From NCBI GenBank assembly GCA_965227935.1, contig CBDDGS010000037.1:1-64000 (forward strand): a DNA stretch of 64,000 nt, given 5' to 3'. The DNA comes from JAWPMT01 sp965227935 (GTDB lineage Bacteria > Bacteroidota > Bacteroidia > Cytophagales > Cyclobacteriaceae). The notes beneath the pieces were generated by a model that searched no databases, had not been told where the DNA came from, and saw nothing but the letters and a program-made list of their open reading frames with translations. Both the position numbers and the translations under genes were made by a program. Below, piece after piece: positions 43,675 to 52,388 of this stretch. Each line of letters starts with the position of its first letter. Position 1 is the stretch's first letter.

Positions 43675-43733
43675 CCGAGGTCGGGCAGCCATGACCTGAT
43701 TTTCTATATATTTGGCAGAAATCCAATGGAAGA

Positions 43734-45233
43734 ATGCCAAAAGTAGAATCGTTTAGCAATCGCTGGGGAATTGTCTTGGCAGCCCTGGGAATGGCGATTG
43801 GAGCTGGGAACCTTTGGCGTTTTCCTCGACTGGCTGGCCAGTACGGAGGCACATTCATTGTCCTTTGGATCTTGTTCCTTTTCATTTGGTCGATACCCCT
43901 GCTGCTGTCGGAGTTTGCCATAGGCAAAAAGTACCGGCGCGGAGTTATCGGCTCTTTCTCCAGCCTCGCAGGGGAGCGGTACAGTTGGATGGGTTTTTTC
44001 ATCACCATTTGTACCCTCGGCATCGCATTTTACTACTCCGTGGTCACCGCGTGGTCACTGCAATATTTGCGGATTTCGGTTTTAAATATTTTCTCCGAAA
44101 AATCGTTGGCTACCCGACTGCAAGAGAACCCGGGCCTTATGGATTCCCAGTGGGATGGCGTAGCCAATGCAAGTCCTATCACAATCGGCCTGTACATTCT
44201 CGTGGTTCTGGCAGGTGTCCTCTTGTTGAAGAGGGGGATCAAACGCGGACTTGAGGCGGCCAATCGGATTCTTATTCCGACGCTATTTTTCCTGATCATT
44301 GTGATCGCCATTATTGCCCTCTCGATGCCGAAGGGCGTAGAGGGTTTGTCCTATATGTTCACCATCAAGTGGGAGTTGTTTGGGGATGCGAAGATTTGGA
44401 TCGAAGCCCTCTCGCAGTCGGCCTGGTCTACGGGAGCGGGCTGGGGACTGATGATGACGCTGTCGTCCTTCAGTCGTGAGAAGGAAGATGTGACGCTCAA
44501 TACGTTCATTGGTGCTTTTGGCAACAACACGGCATCGCTCCTGGCGGGCATGGCGATATTGCCGGCCGTATTTGCGCTGTCGGCATCTGGAGAGGAGGCC
44601 TTGTCGTACCTGCAAGCCGGGAATCAGGCGCTGACATTCACGATCATACCCCGATTGTTCAGCACGTTCGGTGGTGGAGCATACCTGTCGGTATTTTTCT
44701 TTCTGGCCCTGTTCTTTGCGGCTTTCAGTTCTTTACTTCCCATGATAGAGCTGTTCATTAGCAACCTCTCCAATATGGGAGTGAAGAAAAAGCATTTGGC
44801 GCCCATAGTGGCGGCAGCATTCATTGTGATAGGATTTCCATCCGCTTATAGCCTTGACTTCTTCAACAACCAGGATTGGGTCTGGGGCGTCGGGTTGATA
44901 CTTTCCGGGTTGTTCATCCTATTTGCTGTGTTGAAATACGGCCCCGCCAAATTCAAAGAGGACTTTATCGATGGGGACTCAGATTTCAAGGTCAACGTCA
45001 ACTACTTCTCGTGGACGACGAAGGTCAATTTATTTGTGGCCGCATTTCTCATTTACTGGTGGCTCTCACAGGGATACAGTGATTACCCGTGGTTTGATGC
45101 GAACGGCAATTGGAATGTCCTTGATGTATTTAGCAATGCTTCGGTCATCACCCAATGGGTTGCGGTCATAATTATCGGACTGATCCTCAACCGATGGCTT
45201 TATAGGACCTTTGTTGACAGCTCTTTAAAATAA
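43734..45233 (+). CDS. NSS (SNF) family sodium-dependent transporter, large subunit
   Basis: This 499-residue protein has about twelve membrane segments. It opens with SFSNRWGIVLAALGMAIGAG followed by NLWRFPRLAGQYGG, the sodium-binding TM1 of the NSS family, and has the TM6 region QSAWSTGAGWGLMMTLSSF and TM8 region SVFFFLALFFAAFSSLLP. Bacterial NSS proteins import amino acids such as methionine, alanine or tyrosine with sodium. A tiny membrane protein resembling MetS is encoded 6 bases downstream, which suggests a MetPS-type two-part importer. The amino acid carried is not certain. Confidence 0.93.
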   Translation: MPKVESFSNRWGIVLAALGMAIGAGNLWRFPRLAGQYGGTFIVLWILFLFIWSIPLLLSEFAIGKKYRRGVIGSFSSLAGERYSWMGFFITICTLGIAFYYSVVTAWSLQYLRISVLNIFSEKSLATRLQENPGLMDSQWDGVANASPITIGLYILVVLAGVLLLKRGIKRGLEAANRILIPTLFFLIIVIAIIALSMPKGVEGLSYMFTIKWELFGDAKIWIEALSQSAWSTGAGWGLMMTLSSFSREKEDVTLNTFIGAFGNNTASLLAGMAILPAVFALSASGEEALSYLQAGNQALTFTIIPRLFSTFGGGAYLSVFFFLALFFAAFSSLLPMIELFISNLSNMGVKKKHLAPIVAAAFIVIGFPSAYSLDFFNNQDWVWGVGLILSGLFILFAVLKYGPAKFKEDFIDGDSDFKVNVNYFSWTTKVNLFVAAFLIYWWLSQGYSDYPWFDANGNWNVLDVFSNASVITQWVAVIIIGLILNRWLYRTFVDSSLK

Positions 45234-45239
45234 CCTGCC

Positions 45240-45359
45240 ATGGAAATTGGTACATTGATTAGCATGTTAGTCATCTTGTTTGTGGTCATCGGCGGCTTTG
45301 TGTATTTCCTGCTCAAGGCTATTCGAAACGAACGAACAAAAGCGAAACTCAACGATTGA
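45240..45359 (+). CDS. MetS-like small subunit of the NSS transporter
   Basis: This 39-residue peptide (start ATG 45240) has one membrane segment (MLVILFVVIGGFVYFLLKAI) followed by a short basic tail. Its size, the IGGF motif within the segment and its position directly behind an NSS transporter gene match the small subunit of methionine/alanine importers (MetS-type). It is too short for most gene-length cut-offs. It ends on the base before the next gene begins, so all three genes are probably on one transcript. Confidence 0.7.
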   Translation: MEIGTLISMLVILFVVIGGFVYFLLKAIRNERTKAKLND

Positions 45360-45833
45360 ATGGATAAAATAGACGCACTAAACCAGGTGGCGGCATTTCA
45401 CCGAACTTTTCAGCACCCTGTACTGGACAAACCTCAAATACCCTCAGCGAAGCGCTGTGCATTGCGTGTGGAGCTTCTCCAGGAAGAACTGAAGGAATTG
45501 GAAGATGCGATCAGGGATGGAGACATGGTGGAGGTAGCCGACGCGCTCTGTGATATTCAGTATGTGCTCTCCGGCGCCGTGTTGGAGTTTGGTCTTGGAG
45601 AGAAGTTTGTTGAGTTGTTCAATGAAGTGCAACGCTCCAATATGAGTAAGGCGTGCAAAACCAGAGAGGAAGCCGAACAGACTGTAGCTTACTACTCTAA
45701 AGAACGAGATACGCCATGCTTCTATGAGGAGGTAGACGGTCTTTTTCTAGTGTACCGGAGTAGCGATCATAAGACGTTGAAGTCCGTCAACTACTCGCCG
45801 GCAGATTTGCCAAGCATCTTGAACAAGCCTTAA
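45360..45833 (+). CDS. MazG-like/PRA-PH-type nucleotide pyrophosphohydrolase
   Basis: This 157-residue protein carries the metal-binding pattern of all-alpha NTP pyrophosphohydrolases: LRVELLQEELKELEDAI (Glu-Glu-x2-Glu type) and, after a turn, DMVEVADALCDIQYVLSGA (Glu-x3-Asp). Such enzymes remove pyrophosphate from nucleotides, often as house-cleaning. The C-terminal 60 residues are an extra part containing VAYYSKERDTPCFYEEVDG. It starts immediately after the MetS-like stop codon. The nucleotide substrate cannot be read from the sequence. Confidence 0.82.
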   Translation: MDKIDALNQVAAFHRTFQHPVLDKPQIPSAKRCALRVELLQEELKELEDAIRDGDMVEVADALCDIQYVLSGAVLEFGLGEKFVELFNEVQRSNMSKACKTREEAEQTVAYYSKERDTPCFYEEVDGLFLVYRSSDHKTLKSVNYSPADLPSILNKP

Positions 45834-46002
45834 AAAGGCGTGTAGATGCTTAGGGAGTGGAAATTCTGAATGAGCAACTTCTTAAAAATGCTGTGTTCTT
45901 CTGTTATAAAAAATGACATGAACAAAACATACACAGTGAAAAGAAGCACTGTTTTGCTCCAGTTCCTTTTTAACTTCATTTTGTCTCGGGCGGTTAAAAA
46001 TG

Positions 46003-46034
46003 AAAAATAGCTAATAACACCTGATATTAGCTAT
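46003..46034 (-). terminator. Terminator of the small acidic exported-protein gene
   Basis: A perfect 10-base inverted repeat, ATAGCTAATA (46007-46016) with TATTAGCTAT (46025-46034), has an 8-base loop. On the minus strand it is followed by a run of T (complement of 46003-46007). It sits 57 bases past the stop of the minus-strand gene 46092-46565 and also separates it from the + strand gene ending at 45833. Confidence 0.75.
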
Positions 46035-46091
46035 CAATCTTCAAATGTAAACTATTTCTTAGGAAAATAGCAATACCCGAAAATGGGGAAT

Positions 46092-46565
46092 TTATCTCAC
46101 CTGTTCGAGGTATACGTCTGCGTCGTCATCGCCGTCGTAGCTTTCGTCCAACACGAGTACGCCACCATCATAGATCCAATAGCTGGGACCATCTGAATCG
46201 AAATGGTCACTTTCGTCTATCACCAGCTCTCCGCGACGGTTGATTTCCCAGAATACGTAGTCTTCATCTTCTGAACCAAATGCGTCGACATAGACGCGCA
46301 CTTCGTTGTTTTCGTAGAAGTCAAAGTAGACGTCGATGTTTTCGATAATACCTTCGACAATGCCTGAAACACCTCTGAGGATCATTTCGCCCAGGACGTT
46401 GTCTTCTTCTTCAAGCTCTTCTTCTGCCTCTTCCAGAGCTCGCTCGATGTCAATGCGCATCTTCCAGCTGGTACCCACCAAATCCTTTTCGCGTAGTTTT
46501 TGGGCTTCTGCGGTGAATGTTGCCAGGAGGAGAGCAAGGCAAATCGCTATGGGTAATTGTTTCAT
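46092..46565 (-). CDS. Exported small acidic protein
   Basis: The 157-residue product has a signal peptide (LPIAICLALLLATFTAEA). The mature part is extremely acidic, with LEEAEEELEEEDNVLGEM and repeated Asp runs near the end (SYDGDDDADVY). The second half looks like a small beta-barrel (VGTSWKMRIDIE, VYFDFYENNEVRVYVD, VFWEINRRGELVID), reminiscent of lipocalin-like periplasmic domains, but I cannot assign a family. The signal peptide and terminator support a real gene. Confidence 0.65.
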   Translation of the reverse strand: MKQLPIAICLALLLATFTAEAQKLREKDLVGTSWKMRIDIERALEEAEEELEEEDNVLGEMILRGVSGIVEGIIENIDVYFDFYENNEVRVYVDAFGSEDEDYVFWEINRRGELVIDESDHFDSDGPSYWIYDGGVLVLDESYDGDDDADVYLEQVR

Positions 46566-46654
46566 CTTGAGTATTATTTGGTATTACAAGGTACTGTTAT
46601 ATGGATGATACTCTTTTTGCCACAAAAGGTTACAAGGACGATCCATTACTTTTT

Positions 46655-46662
46655 TATTTTTG
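46655..46662 (+). promoter_or_regulatory. Possible -7 box of the ffh promoter
   Basis: TATTTTTG fits the Bacteroidota -7 consensus TAnnTTTG exactly. It would start transcription about 6 bases further on, 14 bases before the ffh ATG at 46682. No good -33 TTTG is found at the normal 19-21-base distance, so the assignment is weak. Confidence 0.35.
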
Positions 46663-46681
46663 CCGTCTTAATCTATGAAGC

Positions 46682-48001
46682 ATGTTCGATAGTCTTAGTG
46701 CAAAGTTAGACAGGGCGTTTAAGAACCTGAAAGGGCAGGGTAGGATCACAGAGATCAATATTGCAACGACGGTAAAAGAAATTCGTCGAGCGCTGGTCGA
46801 TGCTGATGTGAACTTCAAGGTGGCGAAGGATGTGACCGATTCCATTAAAGAAAAGGCACTGGGGCGCGATGTATTGATTGCGGTTTCGCCTGGGCAACTC
46901 CTGACAAAGATTGTATCGGAGGAGCTCACGATGCTCATGGGAGATGAGAATGTGCCCATCAGCCTCGAGGGTAACCCCAATGTCATCCTCATTTCAGGTC
47001 TGCAAGGTTCTGGTAAGACAACCTTCAGCGGCAAATTGGCTAATCGTCTGAAAAAGCAAGGGCGAACTGTGCTACTCGCTGCCTGCGATATCTATCGTCC
47101 GGCGGCGATCGACCAGCTGAAGGTGCTTGGAGAGCAAGTGGGTGTCGAAGTGTACGCAGAGCCTGAAAACAAGGACGCCGTAAAGATTGCGAAGAGTGCG
47201 ATCAAATACGCACGAGACAATGGCAAGAGAACGGTCATCATTGATACAGCGGGTCGATTGGCGGTCGATGAGGAGATGATGCAGGAAATCGAGGCCGTCA
47301 AGAAAGCGGTAAATCCCGCAGAGACCCTTTTTGTGGTCGACTCGATGACGGGTCAGGATGCGGTCAATACTGCAAAGACATTTAACGAGCGCCTCAACTT
47401 TGATGGCGTCGTGTTGACTAAACTGGATGGTGATACCCGCGGTGGAGCTGCCCTATCGATACGAAAGCAGGTAGAGAAGCCCATCAAGTTTGTCAGTACC
47501 GGTGAGAAAATGGACGCCATCGATTTGTTTCATCCAGATCGTATGGCCAATCGGATCCTGGGGATGGGGGATGTACTCACACTGGTCGAGAAGGCTCAGC
47601 AGAACTTTGATCAGGAAGAGGCTGAGAGGCTCAATAAGAAGATCCGAAAGAACCAGTTTGGCTTCGATGATTTCCTAAAGCAGCTGGAGCAGATCAAGAA
47701 GATGGGGAATCTCAAGGACCTCATGGGAATGATCCCCGGAGTGGGCAAGGCCATGAAAGATATCGACATTGATGATGACTCTATGAAGCCCATCGAAGCC
47801 ATCATCAAGTCCATGACGCCCCAGGAGCGTGAGAATCCCGACCTTATCAATGGTAGCCGACGACAGCGAATCGCCAACGGAAGTGGCACGTCCGTGCAGG
47901 AAGTCAATCAGCTCCTCAAGCAGTTTGCTCAGATGAGGAAGATGATGAAGACCATGAATAAGATGGGCGGTGCCAAGGCGCTTGGCAATATGCTCAGGTA
48001 G
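46682..48001 (+). CDS. ffh: Signal recognition particle protein Ffh
   Basis: The 439-residue product has the NG domain (GITEINIATT-like bundle; P-loop GLQGSGKTTFSGKLA; DTAGRLAVDEEMM; TKLDGDTRGGAALSI) and the methionine-rich M domain from about residue 300 (KKMGNLKDLMGMIPGVG, RKMMKTMNKMGG). It binds 4.5S RNA and signal peptides and delivers ribosomes to FtsY at the inner membrane. Length and motifs are standard. A candidate -7 box lies just upstream. The gene converges with pdhB, with only 52 bases between their stops. Confidence 0.98.
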   Translation: MFDSLSAKLDRAFKNLKGQGRITEINIATTVKEIRRALVDADVNFKVAKDVTDSIKEKALGRDVLIAVSPGQLLTKIVSEELTMLMGDENVPISLEGNPNVILISGLQGSGKTTFSGKLANRLKKQGRTVLLAACDIYRPAAIDQLKVLGEQVGVEVYAEPENKDAVKIAKSAIKYARDNGKRTVIIDTAGRLAVDEEMMQEIEAVKKAVNPAETLFVVDSMTGQDAVNTAKTFNERLNFDGVVLTKLDGDTRGGAALSIRKQVEKPIKFVSTGEKMDAIDLFHPDRMANRILGMGDVLTLVEKAQQNFDQEEAERLNKKIRKNQFGFDDFLKQLEQIKKMGNLKDLMGMIPGVGKAMKDIDIDDDSMKPIEAIIKSMTPQERENPDLINGSRRQRIANGSGTSVQEVNQLLKQFAQMRKMMKTMNKMGGAKALGNMLR

Positions 48002-48033
48002 GTCTTCGTTCCCGACTGAGTAGCACCGCCAGT

Positions 48034-48050
48034 CTTAGGCGTATCCTAAG
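48034..48050. terminator. Weak stem-loop between ffh and pdhB
   Basis: CTTAGG (48034-48039) pairs with CCTAAG (48045-48050) around a 5-base loop in the short gap between two converging genes. No T-run of useful length follows on either strand, so it is at best a weak bidirectional terminator. Confidence 0.3.
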
Positions 48051-48053
48051 TTC

Positions 48054-49034
48054 TTAGCTGACGTAGCAGACTGCTTTTACGGCCTCAATTGTTCGCTTGA
48101 CATTGGGGAGGATCTCCTCAATCAATGTCGGTGCGTAAGGCAGTGGTAAGTCCTTGCTATTCACACGGTGGATAGGGGCATCCAGGTAATCAAAGGCCTG
48201 GCGCTGTACCTGATGGCTAATGTCTGTAGAAATTGACGATAGGGGCCAGGCTTCCTCAACGATCACCAGTCGGTTGGTCTTTTTGACAGATTCGATCACC
48301 GTGGCATAATCGATAGGCCTTACGCTGCGCATGTCGATCACTTCGGCATGGATGCCATCCTTGGCCAGTTCATCTGCTGCTTCGTAGACAACCTTCATCA
48401 TTTTGCCAAAGGAGATCAAGGTCACATCGTCACCAGTTCTAACTATGTGTGCCTTGCCCAGTGGCAGTGTATATTCTTCTTCCGGAACTTCACCTTTGTC
48501 ACCATACATGAGTTCAGATTCCATGAAGATGACGGGGTCTTCGTCACGGATCGAGGACTTCAGCAGGCCCTTGGCATCATAGGGATTGGAAGGAACGACC
48601 ACCTTCAATCCTGGGGTATTGGCATACCAGTTTTCAAAATTCTGGGAGTGCTGCGAGCTCAATTGACCGGCGTTGCCTGTAGGTCCGCGGAACACAATGG
48701 GCACGCTATACTGTCCACCAGACATGGACATCATCTTTGCCGCACCATTGATGATCTGATCTATCGCCACCAATGAGAAATTGAAGGTCATGAACTCAAT
48801 GATAGGTCGCAGACCGTTCATCGCAGCACCGATGCCAATCCCGGTAAAACCCAACTCAGTGATCGGCGTGTCAATCACACGCTTCGCGCCAAATTCATCC
48901 AGCATGCCCTGGCTTACTTTGTAGGCCCCGTTGTATTCGGCTACCTCTTCACCCATCAAAAAGATGTTTTCATCCTTTCGCATTTCCTCACTCATCGCTT
49001 CTCGAAGAGCCTCTCTGAATTGAATAGTTCGCAT
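48054..49034 (-). CDS. pdhB: Pyruvate dehydrogenase E1 component, beta subunit
   Basis: This 326-residue protein starts MRTIQFREALREAMSEEM and carries the thiamine-diphosphate-enzyme beta-subunit blocks: FLMGEEVAEYNGAYKVSQG, PITELGFTGIGIGAAMNGL, RGPTGNAGQLSSQHSQ and EVIDMRSVRPIDYATVIES. The last block and the VRTGDDVTLISFG segment belong to the transketolase C-terminal domain. The E1 alpha partner is not adjacent. It works with E1 alpha, E2 and E3 to make acetyl-CoA from pyruvate. Confidence 0.95.
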   Translation of the reverse strand: MRTIQFREALREAMSEEMRKDENIFLMGEEVAEYNGAYKVSQGMLDEFGAKRVIDTPITELGFTGIGIGAAMNGLRPIIEFMTFNFSLVAIDQIINGAAKMMSMSGGQYSVPIVFRGPTGNAGQLSSQHSQNFENWYANTPGLKVVVPSNPYDAKGLLKSSIRDEDPVIFMESELMYGDKGEVPEEEYTLPLGKAHIVRTGDDVTLISFGKMMKVVYEAADELAKDGIHAEVIDMRSVRPIDYATVIESVKKTNRLVIVEEAWPLSSISTDISHQVQRQAFDYLDAPIHRVNSKDLPLPYAPTLIEEILPNVKRTIEAVKAVCYVS

Positions 49035-49155
49035 TGGTGTCGTCTTCTGATTATTGAGCCGCTAAATTAGTATAGACCAAGTAAATACGCGGGGCCGCAC
49101 AAATAATATTGTCGCTGCTCTGTCGAGTCAATTTGTTGATAGAGCGACCTCCAAC

Positions 49156-49179
49156 AAAAAAGCCCTCACTAGGAGGGCT
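49156..49179 (-). terminator. Terminator of the OmpA/TPR lipoprotein gene
   Basis: On the minus strand a 7-base stem, AGCCCTC (49161-49167) with GAGGGCT (49173-49179), has a 5-base loop and is followed by a run of T (complement of 49156-49161). It lies 29 bases after the stop of the gene 49208-51007 and is a typical intrinsic terminator. Confidence 0.85.
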
Positions 49180-49207
49180 TCTTCGAAAAATTAATTTTGA
49201 ATATGCA

Positions 49208-51007
49208 TTACTTGACTGCCTCGTTCACCGCATTGGCGTAGTTAGTGAACTCAAGGTCAGCAAGCGCTTTTTCTTTCAAAGAAGGCTCAGCCTTCACAGC
49301 TGCAGCCAGGTAGGTAGTTACATCCGCAGGGCTGTTTCTACGAGCAGCAGCTACCGCGCGGTAGTAGTTAGCATCAGCACCTATGGCGTCAGAATCTGCG
49401 GCATCACCGAAGAAGGTATCTGCGGCAGTGTAATCCTTAGAAAGCAAGTGAGCCAAACCTCTGTCGAAGTTTACGATATCAGAAGTTGCAGCGCTAGCGA
49501 GTGAAGACTTAGCAGCATCGTACTGAGCCATGCGAATTTCGATAGCACCTTTCAATGCGTTGATAGCAGCAGTCAATTGGTTGTTAGGACCTTTGCCAAG
49601 CGCAGCATTCACACTTTCGTAAGCTTTCGCATACTCTCCCTGCATCATGTAAGCAGAAGCCATGTTAGCGTGTACTTCGGCTGCATCATTCTTATTAGCT
49701 GCAATCTCCAACTGAGTAAGAGCGTCCTGTACAAGCTGATCTTTGTTGCCCATGCCACTTCGAGCCATGTCGAGGTGTGCTGCAGCGAGGTTATTGTGTG
49801 CTTGCCAGCTTCCGTCTTTCTTCGTAGAGGCTGCGTAGATATCAATCTTTTCTTCCATGGAAGGAGTCAGTGTGCCAGCGAAGAGCAACTCATTGCTTTC
49901 GAGCGTGTCAGCTGTGATATCACCTTTGGCAATACCGCGAGCAAGTACAGCAATCTCTGCATTTGACTTCTTCTCCTTTACAGTGAGGATCTCAGTCTTC
50001 GCTGTACGCAGAGTAGGGTAGATATCGTTGAATACCTTTTTGTAGCTCGCGATCTTCTGCAACTGCTTCTCCTTGTCTTCGAATGAACCAGAACCGTCGA
50101 TGATCCGGATGTATTCGTTCTTCTCGCCGCTTTCGATACCGTCATACTCTCGAAGAGCTGTACGGAACTCAGACCAGCTCTCGACGACAGGCTTCAGGAT
50201 GAACTCGATAGAGTCAGCTACACCCTGGTAGTCATATCGTCGCATCTGGCTTCTATAGTACTTTTCGATCGTCTCAGCACGATCTTGAGACAGGTTGCTG
50301 TTGACTCTCTCAGGACCTTCAGGAGAGTGAGTACCAGTGATCGTCACAGTGCGAGTTACGTTCTTCTCAGCGATGAAAGCTGAAAGATTGTCTCTCTTCT
50401 GACGGTTAGAAGTACCATCTGTGGACAGGCTTGTAACCAAACGAGACACACCCTGAGGGAAGAAGAAGTTTACGTTAGTAGGGATCAACTCTTCCTTGTC
50501 ATTGTATCCGTGGTCAGCATAAGCGGCCAGGTAAGAATCCTTCACAGCAAGAGAAGTGGTGATGATACCAGTAGCAACCTGCATTTTCGCAGTTTCCTTG
50601 AAGTTTCCGTTTCGAGGATCTGTCGCTCGACCTTGAATCATCAGTGTACCCGGATTCAATTCATCGCTGTAAGGGAACTCAAAATTTTCGCTTTTCCTGG
50701 AAGTGGATGTGCTGCTGTTGGGGAAGTCTTCCGCCTTAAACTCAACACTGCCTACTTCCATCTCTTTGTCACCGTACTGATAAAAAGTCGTGATAGTCCA
50801 GATTTTCCCGGAAGGCAACATTTTTGGTGGCAATACCGCCGACATAGAGAAAGGTACTTGTCCACCGTGAGCTTCAAGAGGATTGGGATCCACCTGCAAA
50901 TCTTGCTGATCTGCAAGCTTTACCATTTTAGCCAGAGAACATCCTGATAGAATCACTGCGCTCAGAACAATCCCAAAGGCAAGGTTGAAAAGTTTCATTT
51001 TGATCAT
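49208..51007 (-). CDS. Lipoprotein with OmpA-like and TPR segments
   Basis: The 599-residue product has a lipoprotein signal (IVLSAVILSGC). After a beta-rich N-terminal part (about 30-190) comes an OmpA-type peptidoglycan-binding-like block with VTITGTHSPEGPERVNSNL followed by SQDRAETIEKYY (about 225-265). The rest is helical with TPR-like units (AEVHANMASAYMMQGEYAKAYESVNAAL). Anchoring in the outer membrane and binding of the cell wall would fit a structural or secretion-linked role. It is followed by a strong terminator. I do not assign a specific protein name. Confidence 0.78.
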   Translation of the reverse strand: MIKMKLFNLAFGIVLSAVILSGCSLAKMVKLADQQDLQVDPNPLEAHGGQVPFSMSAVLPPKMLPSGKIWTITTFYQYGDKEMEVGSVEFKAEDFPNSSTSTSRKSENFEFPYSDELNPGTLMIQGRATDPRNGNFKETAKMQVATGIITTSLAVKDSYLAAYADHGYNDKEELIPTNVNFFFPQGVSRLVTSLSTDGTSNRQKRDNLSAFIAEKNVTRTVTITGTHSPEGPERVNSNLSQDRAETIEKYYRSQMRRYDYQGVADSIEFILKPVVESWSEFRTALREYDGIESGEKNEYIRIIDGSGSFEDKEKQLQKIASYKKVFNDIYPTLRTAKTEILTVKEKKSNAEIAVLARGIAKGDITADTLESNELLFAGTLTPSMEEKIDIYAASTKKDGSWQAHNNLAAAHLDMARSGMGNKDQLVQDALTQLEIAANKNDAAEVHANMASAYMMQGEYAKAYESVNAALGKGPNNQLTAAINALKGAIEIRMAQYDAAKSSLASAATSDIVNFDRGLAHLLSKDYTAADTFFGDAADSDAIGADANYYRAVAAARRNSPADVTTYLAAAVKAEPSLKEKALADLEFTNYANAVNEAVK

Positions 51008-51123
51008 GGTTTCCGTTTTATGCTATCCAAATGCGCCGATTGCGCGGGTTTTAATTTTTTGCAATAATACTTAAAAATAAACATTACACTATGTGCGTTA
51101 GAAAGAAATACAAAGCGAAGAAT

Positions 51124-51131
51124 TATCTTTG
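51124..51131 (+). promoter_or_regulatory. Possible -7 box of the PspC-like gene
   Basis: TATCTTTG matches the Bacteroidota -7 consensus TAnnTTTG and lies about 20 bases before the presumed TTG start at 51152. A -33 TTTG at the right distance is not evident. Confidence 0.35.
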
Positions 51132-51151
51132 CAAAAAGGCTATAGAGAATT

Positions 51152-51371
51152 TTGAATAAGGTGCAGAACTTTCTTGAACGACATGCTTTCGGCGTATGTA
51201 CCAGGCTGGGGGAGAAGTTCGATATTCCGACCTCTAATATTCGGGCTATCCTTCATTTACGCCTCGTTTCTCACATTTGGGTCTCCGATCCTCATTTATC
51301 TGGCTCTAGCGTTTGTCATGGACTTTCGCAAGATGCTCAGGCGCCGTCACAACTCCCTTTGGTACTACTAA
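51152..51371 (+). pseudogene. PspC-domain small membrane protein with a +1 frameshift
   Basis: The first frame (TTG start at 51152) gives KVQNFLERHAFGVCTRLGEK and then TSNIR, the usual N-terminal half of a PspC-like domain. From about 51245 the sense continues in another frame as LSFIYASFLTFG, then SPILIYLALAFVMDF and the basic end RKMLRRRHNSLWYY. Removing one G from the run 51243-51245 restores a single protein of about 73 residues. PspC-like proteins sit in the inner membrane. The break may be a sequencing error or a recent mutation. Confidence 0.8.
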
Positions 51372-51384
51372 CGGGTTTCTCTTT

Positions 51385-52388
51385 TCACGACAGCTGGCTG
51401 TAGGTTTTCCTATCAGCGACGAAATACTGATAAACAACGGGTGATTGACTTTCGCCTCCCAGGGCAAGCATCGTTCTGTCTTTTCTTTTTCGCAGCGTTT
51501 TTTCCTATCGATAGGAAGTAATCGAATATGGCAGACAATACTGCGCGCCCATGAGCCGAGGAGCTATCACGCCAAAACACAAATGCCGCAACGAAATCAA
51601 GCGTCAGACGCACCGGCAACTTCCACCACAGTTCGTTCCAAGGCATGTTTTTTGGTGATCAATGTCAGGTTATTTCGAAAGTTGAGGTAGGTTTTTCTGG
51701 GATTGGTCGCTGACAGCGTCCCGCCTCCTACGTGAAAAACGATACTTTCAGGTACGCAAGCGAACTTGTGCCCCATTGCTCCGAGGCGCCAGCAAAGATC
51801 GATCTCCTCCATGTGTGCAAAGAAATCGGGGTCAAATCCTCCCGCTTCGTGGAACAACCTGGATCGAATAAGCATCGCCGCCCCGCTAGCCCAAAAGGTC
51901 TCGACCGTATTGTCGTATTGCCCGGTGTCCTTTTCGATGGTATCAAAGATCCTACCGCGACAATAGGGATAACCCAGGGGGTCGATAAATGCCCCTGCCG
52001 CCCCGGCGTATTCAAAGGCATCTCGTTGTGTGTGGGATTTGATCTTAGGCTGTACCGCGGCATATTCTTTGTGCTCCTCCAGATAATCGAGGAGAGGGGT
52101 GATCCATCCGGCTGTGACCTCTATATCAGAATTGATCAGTGCATAGTACTCGGCCTCGACGTTGAGCAGTGCCTCGTTGTATCCGCCCGCATAGCCATAA
52201 TTCTTTTCCAGTTCGATCACTTCGATACCCTCGAAGTCCTCGGCCATTACTTTCAGGGAATCATCAGTGGAGGCATTGTCGGCCACAACGACGTTTTCTT
52301 TGCCACAATGCGCTATGACGGAGGGAAGAAATTGCCGCAAGAAGTCGGAGCCATTATAGTTGAGGATGACCGCGGCGTATTTTCTCAT
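51385..52388 (-). pseudogene. Family 2 glycosyltransferase with two +1 frameshifts
   Basis: From ATG 52388 the first frame gives a GT-A domain: YAAVILNYNGSDFLRQFLPS, VVVADNASTDDSL, YALINSDIEVTAGW and GFDPDFFAHMEEIDLCWRLG. It is then garbled after ITK. The next frame resumes with MPWNELWWKLPVRLTLDF, and a third frame gives the expected end VVYQYFVADRKTYSQLS with a stop at 51385-51387. One extra A in the A6 run (51648-51653) and another in the A4 run (51481-51484) explain both shifts. The intact enzyme would be about 333 residues and probably transfers a sugar to a lipid or glycan. It follows ybaB without a gap. Confidence 0.85.

Noticed and set aside
43690..43733. Sigma-54-like sequence before the NSS transporter gene (TTTGGCAG)
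   Set aside because: The 10-base spacing leads to AT instead of GC, so the core is not met.
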